From: Streptomyces nitrosporeus
Lineage (GTDB): Bacteria > Actinomycetota > Actinomycetes > Streptomycetales > Streptomycetaceae
Direction of reading: 5' to 3'
Assembly: GCF_008704555.1 (NCBI RefSeq)
Contig: NZ_CP023702.1
Coordinates: forward strand, 4,154,001-4,218,000
DNA: 64,000 nt
The translations under genes were made by a program, and so were the position numbers. The notes below the pieces were generated by a model. That model had not been told where the DNA came from. It worked only from the letters and a program-made list of their open reading frames with translations, and searched no databases. Positions 52,543-60,484 of the stretch are shown in pieces; position 1 is the stretch's first letter, and every line of letters starts with the position of its first letter.

Positions 52543-53808
52543 TCACTCCGGGCGGCGGACGCCGGCACCGGCGCGGGGCCGGGCCGTGAGGGGGACGCGC
52601 TTGTAGCCGGACACGAAGTTCGAGGCCAGGCGCTCGGGCTTGCCGGCCGGCTCGAACCGCTCGAAGCGGGAGAGGAGTTCCTCGAAGAGGATGCGCAGGG
52701 TGACCCGGGCGACACTGTGTCCGACGCAGTAGTGCGGGCCGATGCCGAAGGCGAGGTGCTTGTTGGGCTTGCGGCGGATGTCGAAGACCGTCGCGTCGGG
52801 GAAGGCGGACTCGTCCCGGTTGGCGGCCCCGAGCCAGACCACCGCCGCGTCACCCTCGCGGATCAGGGTGTTGCGTACCTCGACGTCGCGCGTCGCGTAG
52901 CGCAGGAAGTGGTTCACGGGGGAGGCCCAGCGCAGCGCCTCCTCGACGGCCGTCACGTTGACGTCCGGGTGCGCCGCCCAGTCCTCCAGCACCCCGCTGC
53001 CGATGAACTCCGCCATGACGTAGTTCGGTGAGTGGGGGGTGGTGACGTTGGCGCCGAGCAGCAGGCTGTAGCAGTTCGCCACGATCTCCCCGGAGTCCAT
53101 GTGGCGGCCCTCGAACTCGGTCGAGATCAGCACGCTCAGCAGGTCGTCACCGAGGTCGTTGCGGCGGAAGCGGACCAGGTCCTGGAAGTAGGCGAACAGC
53201 TCGCGGTGGGCCGACTCCAGGGTGGCCTCCTTGCCGCCGGGGTCCTGGTAGTCGGGGTCGTCCGCGGCGATGCAGACCGTGGTGAGCCGGCTCAGCCAGG
53301 GCCAGTCGGCCTTGGGTAACCCCATCATCGTGCCGGTCACCGACATCGGCATGGCCAGCATCGCCTCGGCGAAGTCGAAGGTGCCGCCGTCGCCGAGCGG
53401 GGCTATCAGCTCCAGGATCAGGGACCTGATCATGTCCTTCTGCCGCTCGACGGCCCGGATGGCCAGGGCCTTCTTGAGCCGGGTCTGCATCTCCGTGTGC
53501 CGGGGCGGGTCCGTGACGGCCAGCTGCTTGCCGCCGGCCGGGTCGTCCGTGCCGAGGAGGTCGAGCATGGTGCCGCGCTCCGAGGTGAAGAGCGAGGTCT
53601 CCCGCAGCACGAATTCGGCGTCGTCGAAGCCGACGATGTTCCAGAAACCGCGCTTCTCGTCCACCTCCTGACGGGTCAGCGTGGGCTGTGCCCGCATGCG
53701 GCTCCACACGGCGTGCGCGTCGCCACTGCTGTGGAGCAGCGGATCGACGAGGTCGGCCGTTCCCCGGTGTACAGGGCATCCGGAAATCGCGGCATCGTGG
53801 ACTTTCAA
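52543..53808 (-). CDS. Cytochrome P450, cluster-associated, I-helix acid replaced
   Basis: This 421-aa P450 has the heme-ligand Cys in AFGIGPHYCVGHSVAR, the ExxR motif in EEALRWASPV and NRDESAFPDATVFDI before the heme loop, so the fold is complete. The I-helix reads LLLGANVTTPH: Val stands where P450s usually have the acidic residue of (A/G)Gx(D/E)TT. Proton delivery may differ, or the enzyme may do unusual chemistry. It is first in the leftward operon, divergent from the NRPS genes across a 348-nt promoter region. Likely oxidises the peptide product or a carrier-bound residue. Confidence 0.92.
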   Translation of the reverse strand: MKVHDAAISGCPVHRGTADLVDPLLHSSGDAHAVWSRMRAQPTLTRQEVDEKRGFWNIVGFDDAEFVLRETSLFTSERGTMLDLLGTDDPAGGKQLAVTDPPRHTEMQTRLKKALAIRAVERQKDMIRSLILELIAPLGDGGTFDFAEAMLAMPMSVTGTMMGLPKADWPWLSRLTTVCIAADDPDYQDPGGKEATLESAHRELFAYFQDLVRFRRNDLGDDLLSVLISTEFEGRHMDSGEIVANCYSLLLGANVTTPHSPNYVMAEFIGSGVLEDWAAHPDVNVTAVEEALRWASPVNHFLRYATRDVEVRNTLIREGDAAVVWLGAANRDESAFPDATVFDIRRKPNKHLAFGIGPHYCVGHSVARVTLRILFEELLSRFERFEPAGKPERLASNFVSGYKRVPLTARPRAGAGVRRPE

Positions 53809-53981
53809 GGCTGTCGTCCTTTCGTCCGAGGCTGAGCCGGCCCTCTCCCGAATGTGACGGGCGGGACGCCGCCGAACAACGTACAGGACAGGGACCGCCC
53901 TCGGTGGCGCATTGACAACAACAGGCGATTTTGGGCCACTTGGCTAAAAGAGAGCGTTCCGCGAGACCCGGCGGGGCCCCC

Positions 53982-54011
53982 TTGACATGCGCATTGGGGC
54001 GGTCATAGCTT
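53982..54011 (+). promoter_or_regulatory. Probable promoter of the NRPS operon
   Basis: TTGACA (53982-53987), an 18-bp spacer and TAGCTT (54006-54011), a sigma-70-like pair 146 bases before the NRPS start. A second TTGACA lies at 53912 but has no matching -10. Confidence 0.5.
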
Positions 54012-54156
54012 CAATCCGGCCGTTGCCCGGCTCATTCCCTGGGGGGGTTCAGGGAAAGCAATGGCAAAGGCTGTTCCAAGTCTACGTATTCGTTGTCCGG
54101 TGCTGTGTGCACCGGATTCCTGCGTTCTCTTCGGCTGAGTCTTCGGGGGATTCCTC

Positions 54157-55812
54157 TTGCTGTCCGATCCGTTAGTGGAAGAGCCTTCCTGGTATCCGGC
54201 CACCAGGATGCAGCAGGGTTTATGGGTGCTGGACCGCGATGAATTACTGAAGCCCACCCAACTGGTGCCCTCGGTCATCGAGTTCACCGGGCCGGTGGAC
54301 CACCCGGTCCTGGTGGACGCGGTACGCCGGGCCCTCGGCAGGCACCCCTCGCTGCGGGCGAGGTTCCGGCTCGACGTGAAACGCCGCCGGGTCGAATACA
54401 GCACCCACGGGGCGCCGGCCGACGCAGGCTTCCTCGACGCGGCGGCCGAGGGCTGGACCGCGGCCGAAGTCGACCGGCTGGTCAGCGCCTTGTGCAGCAC
54501 CCCGTTCGACCTCGCCACCGAGGCACCCGCGCGGGCCGAGGTGATCCGGCTGGACACCGAACGCACCCTCCTCGTCCTCACCTCGCACCACATCGTCTTC
54601 GACGGCCTGTCCCGCACGATGCTGCTCGAGGAGATATTCACCCTCTACCGGGCCGCGCTGGCCGGCGTGGAGCCGGAGCTGAGCAGTCCGCCGCACCCCG
54701 CCTCGGTGGTCGCGGAGCCCTCCGAAGAGGAGACGGCCGCCCAGGTCCAGGAGGTGGTCGAGCGGCTGCGCGGCGCTCCCACCGGTGTACACCTCCCCTT
54801 CGTACGCGCCTCCGAGGAAACGTCACTGGTCGGGGCCTCCGCCGCCACCCGCCTCGACCCGGGAACGACCGCGAAGGTCCTGGCCGTGGCGGCCCAGGAG
54901 GGCTGCACCACCTTCATGCTCGGGGTCGCGCTGCTGGCCGCCGCCCTGGCCCGCGGCAGCACCCAGCGGGACTTCCTCATCGCCTTCGCCTGGCCGGGCC
55001 GCGACCGGCCCGAGGCCGCCGACGTGATCGGCATGTTCATCACGACGGTGGTGCTGCGGGTCTCCCTCGACGGATCCACCACCTGGCGCGAGCTGCTGCG
55101 CAACGCACGGACCGGCAGCATGGAGGCGTTCATGGACAGCGATGTGCCGCTGGACGCCATATCCGCCGAGCTCAACCCGAAGCGCAACGCGCTCTGGCCG
55201 CCGCTGACCCCGGTGCTCCTCAATCTGGACGACGCGCCGCACACCCCCGAACTGGCCCCCGGCACGACCGGCCGGCTGCGGCCGCTCGACCCCCTGTACA
55301 TCAAGTACGACCTCGCGGTGTTCGTCCGCGTCGAGGAGAGCACCGAAGGACGGCGACTGGAGCTGTCCCTGGACCACCCGGTCGACATCACCGACCCCTC
55401 AGCCGTCCCGGCCTTCCTGTCGGATCTGCGGCGCAGCGCCGTGGACCTTGCCACTTCACCGGAGGAACCCGTGCTCGAACAGCCCGTCCACGCGATCGAC
55501 CTGGACGATCCCGCCGAGCGGCTCGACCTCGTGCGGTCCATCTGGCAGGAGGTGCTGGAGACCGACGAGGTGGACGACGACGTCAGCTTCTTCGAGTCGG
55601 GCGGCGACTCCCTGCTGCTCGTCGTGCTGGTGGAGAAGCTGAGCCAGGCTTCCGGGCGCATGCTGCGCACCGTCGACCTGTTCCGTTCGGCCACCGTGAG
55701 CGGCCAGGCCGACCTCCTGGCGGCCCCCGCCGAGGTTCCGGCACCCGCCGGCGGCGCCGGCGCGCTCGACGCCGCCCGCCACCGCCGCACGGCCGGCGAG
55801 GCCGCCCGATGA
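54157..55812 (+). CDS. NRPS: condensation domain plus carrier protein, no adenylation domain
   Basis: In this 551-aa protein residues about 10-430 are a condensation domain with SHHIVFDG (active HHxxxDG). Residues about 450-525 are a peptidyl carrier protein with the phosphopantetheine Ser485 in ESGGDSLLL. With no adenylation domain, the carrier must be loaded in trans by an enzyme outside the window. The TTG start has GGGGGA 6 nt upstream. Codons 6, 22 and 30 are all TTA, a strong sign of bldA control. The next NRPS gene overlaps its stop codon (ATGA). Confidence 0.92.
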   Translation: MLSDPLVEEPSWYPATRMQQGLWVLDRDELLKPTQLVPSVIEFTGPVDHPVLVDAVRRALGRHPSLRARFRLDVKRRRVEYSTHGAPADAGFLDAAAEGWTAAEVDRLVSALCSTPFDLATEAPARAEVIRLDTERTLLVLTSHHIVFDGLSRTMLLEEIFTLYRAALAGVEPELSSPPHPASVVAEPSEEETAAQVQEVVERLRGAPTGVHLPFVRASEETSLVGASAATRLDPGTTAKVLAVAAQEGCTTFMLGVALLAAALARGSTQRDFLIAFAWPGRDRPEAADVIGMFITTVVLRVSLDGSTTWRELLRNARTGSMEAFMDSDVPLDAISAELNPKRNALWPPLTPVLLNLDDAPHTPELAPGTTGRLRPLDPLYIKYDLAVFVRVEESTEGRRLELSLDHPVDITDPSAVPAFLSDLRRSAVDLATSPEEPVLEQPVHAIDLDDPAERLDLVRSIWQEVLETDEVDDDVSFFESGGDSLLLVVLVEKLSQASGRMLRTVDLFRSATVSGQADLLAAPAEVPAPAGGAGALDAARHRRTAGEAAR

Positions 55813-58800
55813 CACCCGACGATCTCGCCGTCTCCGTCCTCGGCGAGGAGACCGGCCCGGCGGGCTTCGCGACGGAGAGCTTCCTCGCCCTGGGCGGGGA
55901 CTCGCTGCGCGCCATGCGCCTGGCGGCACTGCTGCGCGAGCGGCTGGGCCTGGGCGTCGCGGTGAAGGCGCTCCTGGGGGCGGAGCCCCTGGCCAGGGTG
56001 CTCGACGGCGCGCGGCCCGTGGAGCGGACCGACACCGGTGCCGGGGAAGCCGGCGCCGACGACGCCTCCCTCTCACCGGCGCAGCGCGGGATGTGGCTCA
56101 TCGAGCGGGTGGCCGGAGGTTCCCCGTACAACCTGGTCTTCCGCTGTGCGGCCGAGGACGCCCGGCTGGACCCCAAGGCGCTCGCCGAGTCCCTGGCCCG
56201 GACCGCCGCCCGCCACGAAGGGCTGCGCACCGTCTTCCGGGAGACCGACGAGGACGCCGTGCGCGAGGTGCTGCCCGCCCACGTGCCCCGGCTGGAGACG
56301 TTCCCGTACGACGGCCCGGCGGACGGTTTCGAGGAGTACGTCGGCCGTGAGTCGGCGGCCTCGGCACGGGAGCCGTTCGTGCTGTCGGCCGCGCCCGCCT
56401 ACCGCTTCCTGCACTTCACCCGCCCGCGGGGCGGCGACGCCGTCGTCCTGGTGGCGCACCACATGGTGCTGGACGGCTGGGCGGTGGGGCTGCTGCTCAA
56501 GGAGGTCTTCGCCCGTTACGGAGCGCTCGTCCAGGGGGCCCCCGAGCCGGACCTCGGCCCGGACGTGCCGGTGCGGGTGCTGTCCGGCCGGCAGCGGGCG
56601 CTGCGGGAGGCCGGGGTGTGGGACAGCCAGGCCGCGTTCTGGGAGAAGCACCTCGACCGGGTGCCCTCGGTGATCGAACTGCCCGCCGACCGGCAGCGCC
56701 CCGCGGTCCAGGACGCCGCGGGCGCCCGTACGGCTCTGGACCTGGGGGCCGAGGTGACCGGGGCGGTGGCGGCGCGGGCCCGGGAGCTGGGCATCACCCC
56801 GTTCGCCTTCCTGCTCGGCGCCTTCGGCCTGACGGTCGGCCGCCGGACGGGCGCGGGCCGGCTGCTCGTCGGGGTGCCCCTGCTCGGCCGGGACTCCCAT
56901 GAGCTGGAGCACCTGGTCGCGGTGTCCGGGAACCTCGTGCCGGTACGCGTGGACGTGGACGACGAGGCGAGCGCCTCGGCCTATCTGCGCTCCGTGCACG
57001 CCTCGCTGGGGCAGAGCATCGACGCGGGCGACCTGCCCTTCGAGGAACTGGTCTCCCGCCTCGGCACCGAACGCAGCCTCGGCTGCCACCCCCTCGTCCA
57101 GGTCTGCTTCGGCATGCACGACCAGCTGGTCCCGCCCGTCGTGGACGCCGGCCCCGTGCGGCTGCGGGTCGAGGAGGGGCACGGCGGGGGGTCGCAGTTC
57201 GACCTGACGATGCTGATCGGCCGGGCCGAGCCCTCGTTCGCCGGGCACGTGGAGTACGCGACGGGGGTCTGGACCGAGGAGGAGACCGGCGCGTTCGTCG
57301 CCGACTTCCGGGCCGCCGTGGAACAGCTCGCGACCGGCCCGGACGTCCCGCTGGAGGAGGTGCGCTGTGTCTCCGAGGCCGGCCGGGCCCGGCTCGACGA
57401 GATCAACAGCGGTGTCCAGGACCTGCCCGCCACCTCCCTCGACGCGCTGTTCCGCGCGACGGCCGCGCGCACCCCGGACGCCGTCGCCGTACGCGACGAG
57501 TCGGCCGAACTCACCTACGCGCAGCTGGCGGAGGCCGCCGCCGAGCAGGCGCGCCTGCTCATCGAGGCGGGTGTCCGGCCGGGCGACCGGGTGCTGGTGG
57601 GGGTGGAGCGGTCGGTCGCCGAGGCCGTGGCCGTACTGGGTGTGCAGTGGGCGGGTGCCGCGTACGTCGGTGTGGAACCGGGGGACGCGGACGCCCATCT
57701 GACGAGGATCGTCAGGCGCGCGGAACCGGCCGCGGCGCTGGCCGGACCGGTCGGGGGACCCGCCGCGAACAGGATCGGGTCGCTGGGCGTCACACCGGTG
57801 CCCACCTGGGAACCGTCCTGGGCGGACGCCGGAGCGCCCCGGGCCGCCGGGCCGGTGGCGGGGGAGGACCCGGCACGCCTGGCCTATGTCGCGTTCACCT
57901 CGGGATCGACCGGTGAGCCCAAGGGCGTCGCCGTCCCCCACCGGGCGGTGCTCCGGCTGGTGCACGAGGCCGGTTACGTGCGCCTCGGGCCGGGCGAGCG
58001 GATGCTGCGGCTGTCGCCGCTGGCCTTCGACGCCTCCACGCTGGAACTGTGGGGCGCCCTGCTGACCGGGGCCACCCTGGAGGTGCACCCGCCCGGGCCG
58101 GCGTCGCCCACCGAGCTCGGCACCTTCCTGCGCGAGCGCGAGGTCACGGTCGCCTGGCTGACCGCCGGACTGTTCCGGCTGGTCGAGGAGTTCGCCCCCG
58201 ACTCGTTCGCCGGGATGCGGCAGCTGCTGACGGGCGGTGACGTGGTGCCCCACGAGCACGTGGCCCGCGCGCTCGCCCGCCACCCCGGTCTGGTGATCAC
58301 CAACGGCTACGGGCCGACGGAGAACACCACCTTCACCGCCACCCACACGGTGCGGCGGCCCGAGGAGGCCGACGGCCCGCTCCCGATCGGCCGGCCCGTG
58401 CCGGGCACCCGGGTGTACGTGCTCGACGAGCGCCACCGGACCGTGCCGCCGGGAGCGGTGGGGGAGCTGTACGCCGGCGGGGCCGGGCTGGCCGACGGCT
58501 ACCTCGGTGACGAGAAGGAGACGGCGCGCTCCTTCGGGGAGTTCTCACCCGATGTGCCCGAACGCCTCTACCGGACGGGCGACGTCGTACGGATCGACGG
58601 CCAGGGGCGGCTGCGTTTCCTGGGCCGCGCCGACGACCAGGTAAAACTCCGCGGCTACCGGGTCGAACTCGGTGCCGTCGCGGACGCCCTGACCTCACAT
58701 CCGGAGGTCCGGGACGCCGTGGTGAGCGTCACGGACGGCGGCGGCGCGGACAAGCGGCTGGTGGCCGCGGTGGTCCTGGCCGACGGCGCCCGGATCGACG

Positions 58801-59249
58801 CGGCAGGGCTGCGCGCCCTGCTGCGGGAGCGCCTCCCGGCCTACATGGTGCCGGCCCTGTGGGCCGTGGTGGACCGGCTGCCGGTGACGGCCAACGGCAA
58901 GGTCGACCGGCGGGCCCTCGCGGCGCTCGCGGTGCCGGCCGGGCGGGCGTCGTCCGCGGCTCCCGCCGGCGCGGACCCGGGGGAGGCCGCCCCCGATCTC
59001 ACGGGGCAGATCATGGAGTTGTTCGCCGAGTCCGTCGAGAGCGACGAACCGGTCACCGGGATCACGGCCGACACCGACTTCTTCATGGTGGGCGGGAACT
59101 CCCTGGGGGCGGTCCGGCTCATGCGCAGGCTCAAGAGCCGGCTGGGAGTGGGCGTGCGCCTGCGTGACTTCCTGCTCTCCCCGACCCCGGACGGTCTGCG
59201 GGTGCTCGTGGAGAAGGCCGCCGGCGCCGGGAAGGCCGCCGGCCGGTGA
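55809..59249 (+). CDS. NRPS: PCP-C-A-PCP, predicted aliphatic (Val-like) specificity
   Basis: In this 1146-aa protein the N-terminal carrier (Ser32 in LALGGDSLRAM) is followed by condensation (VAHHMVLDGW), adenylation (AFTSGSTGEPKG, NGYGPTENTTF, YRTGDVVR, NGKVDRRAL) and a second carrier (Ser1098 in VGGNSLGAV). Reading the ten pocket positions against GrsA by eye gives D-A-L-W-L-G-G-T-F-K, close to codes known for valine and related aliphatic residues; the alignment is manual. With the preceding protein this places two carriers in tandem across a protein junction. Its stop overlaps the P450 start (GTGA). Confidence 0.93.
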   Translation: MTPDDLAVSVLGEETGPAGFATESFLALGGDSLRAMRLAALLRERLGLGVAVKALLGAEPLARVLDGARPVERTDTGAGEAGADDASLSPAQRGMWLIERVAGGSPYNLVFRCAAEDARLDPKALAESLARTAARHEGLRTVFRETDEDAVREVLPAHVPRLETFPYDGPADGFEEYVGRESAASAREPFVLSAAPAYRFLHFTRPRGGDAVVLVAHHMVLDGWAVGLLLKEVFARYGALVQGAPEPDLGPDVPVRVLSGRQRALREAGVWDSQAAFWEKHLDRVPSVIELPADRQRPAVQDAAGARTALDLGAEVTGAVAARARELGITPFAFLLGAFGLTVGRRTGAGRLLVGVPLLGRDSHELEHLVAVSGNLVPVRVDVDDEASASAYLRSVHASLGQSIDAGDLPFEELVSRLGTERSLGCHPLVQVCFGMHDQLVPPVVDAGPVRLRVEEGHGGGSQFDLTMLIGRAEPSFAGHVEYATGVWTEEETGAFVADFRAAVEQLATGPDVPLEEVRCVSEAGRARLDEINSGVQDLPATSLDALFRATAARTPDAVAVRDESAELTYAQLAEAAAEQARLLIEAGVRPGDRVLVGVERSVAEAVAVLGVQWAGAAYVGVEPGDADAHLTRIVRRAEPAAALAGPVGGPAANRIGSLGVTPVPTWEPSWADAGAPRAAGPVAGEDPARLAYVAFTSGSTGEPKGVAVPHRAVLRLVHEAGYVRLGPGERMLRLSPLAFDASTLELWGALLTGATLEVHPPGPASPTELGTFLREREVTVAWLTAGLFRLVEEFAPDSFAGMRQLLTGGDVVPHEHVARALARHPGLVITNGYGPTENTTFTATHTVRRPEEADGPLPIGRPVPGTRVYVLDERHRTVPPGAVGELYAGGAGLADGYLGDEKETARSFGEFSPDVPERLYRTGDVVRIDGQGRLRFLGRADDQVKLRGYRVELGAVADALTSHPEVRDAVVSVTDGGGADKRLVAAVVLADGARIDAAGLRALLRERLPAYMVPALWAVVDRLPVTANGKVDRRALAALAVPAGRASSAAPAGADPGEAAPDLTGQIMELFAESVESDEPVTGITADTDFFMVGGNSLGAVRLMRRLKSRLGVGVRLRDFLLSPTPDGLRVLVEKAAGAGKAAGR

Positions 59250-60484
59250 ACCGTACGCAGCCGGCCGCGGTGCCTCTGGTGATCCCGGAAGGCGCGGCGC
59301 CCCCCGAGTGGGACGACGGACTGGACTGCTGGGTCGTCGCGGATCCGCGACTGGCCCGGCAGGTCCTCAACCACCCCGGCTTCGCCTCCGGGACCTTCGA
59401 GCGCTCCTTCCAGCTGTACATGACGGACACGGCACGGGCGGAGTACCACGAGCTCACCGAGTTCCTGCGGCTCTGGTTCGTCCAGACCGACGCCCCCGAG
59501 CACACGGAACTGCGCAGGCCGGTGCAGCGGATGTTCTCCGCCTCCTACGTCCGCTCCCTGGCCGGGCGGGTGGAGGAGATCGTCGACGAGTGCCTCGACG
59601 CGCTCGCCGCGGCCCGGCCGCACGACGTGGTGCCGACGGTCGCCGACGGGATCTCCGGCACGGTCATGGCCCACGTGGTCGGTGTCGACGAGCGTCCCGA
59701 GACGCTGCACCGCTGGTCGCGGATGCTGTCGTTGTTCATCGGCGCGATGTACCGGCAGGACTACGCCAGGGACGCGCACCGGGCCATGACGGAGATGGCC
59801 GACGCGCTCTCCCGGGCCTCGGCCCCCGCGGCCTTCCCCCGGGACACCCCGCGGGACCGGGCCCGTACGACCGCGACCTGGGCGATGAACCTCTTCGGCG
59901 GCCTGGAGACGACGGCGTCGCTGCTGGGGTCGGTGGTGCTGACCGCGCTGGGCGACCGGGACGTGTGGGACGCGGTCCGGGAGGAGCGGGAGGGCGCGGT
60001 GGAGGCGCTCGTGGAACGGGTGCTCGTCACCCGGCCGCCGCTGCGGCACCTGGGGCGTGTGGTCGCCTACGACCAGGAGGTGGCCGGAGCCCGCCTGGAG
60101 GAGGGCGACCTGGTGATGGTCAGCCTCACCGGGCAGGGGCTGCTCGCCGACCCGGACGCCGGGGACGGCCCGGACGCCGGGAGCGGCCCGGTCCCGGGGA
60201 GCGGTCCGGCCGCAGGGCCCTCCGGCGGGTGCCCGGTCACGGGGCCGGCCGGCCGGCCGGAACAGCACCTCGTCTTCGGGTACGGGCCGCACTACTGCGT
60301 CGGCGCACCGCTCGCCCGGCTGGAGGCGGCGGTGCTCCTGCGCCGCTTCGCACAGCGGTTCCCGGACGCCCGGCTCGCCCCCGAGGCCGCCGAGTGGGGC
60401 CCCAACCTGTCGTACGTCGGACTCGACCACCTGTACGTCGACCTGGGGACGGCCGCCGCCGGTCCCCGGACCGGAGGAGTGTGA
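59246..60484 (+). CDS. Cytochrome P450 with degenerate K-helix and low-complexity meander
   Basis: In this 412-aa protein the heme loop is intact (FGYGPHYCVGAPLAR, Cys351), and so is the I-helix (FGGLETTAS). But the K-helix, aligned through RPPLRHLGRVV to the usual PPxxxxxRxA, reads VERVLVT where VEELLRY is expected, so both Glu and Arg of ExxR seem replaced. The stretch before the heme loop, normally ANRDPxxFxxPDxFDxxR, is a Gly/Pro/Asp-rich run of about 40 residues. It may be a non-canonical P450 or a structural partner of the NRPS. It sits between NRPS and PKS genes, coupled by GTGA on both sides. Confidence 0.9.
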   Translation: MNRTQPAAVPLVIPEGAAPPEWDDGLDCWVVADPRLARQVLNHPGFASGTFERSFQLYMTDTARAEYHELTEFLRLWFVQTDAPEHTELRRPVQRMFSASYVRSLAGRVEEIVDECLDALAAARPHDVVPTVADGISGTVMAHVVGVDERPETLHRWSRMLSLFIGAMYRQDYARDAHRAMTEMADALSRASAPAAFPRDTPRDRARTTATWAMNLFGGLETTASLLGSVVLTALGDRDVWDAVREEREGAVEALVERVLVTRPPLRHLGRVVAYDQEVAGARLEEGDLVMVSLTGQGLLADPDAGDGPDAGSGPVPGSGPAAGPSGGCPVTGPAGRPEQHLVFGYGPHYCVGAPLARLEAAVLLRRFAQRFPDARLAPEAAEWGPNLSYVGLDHLYVDLGTAAAGPRTGGV

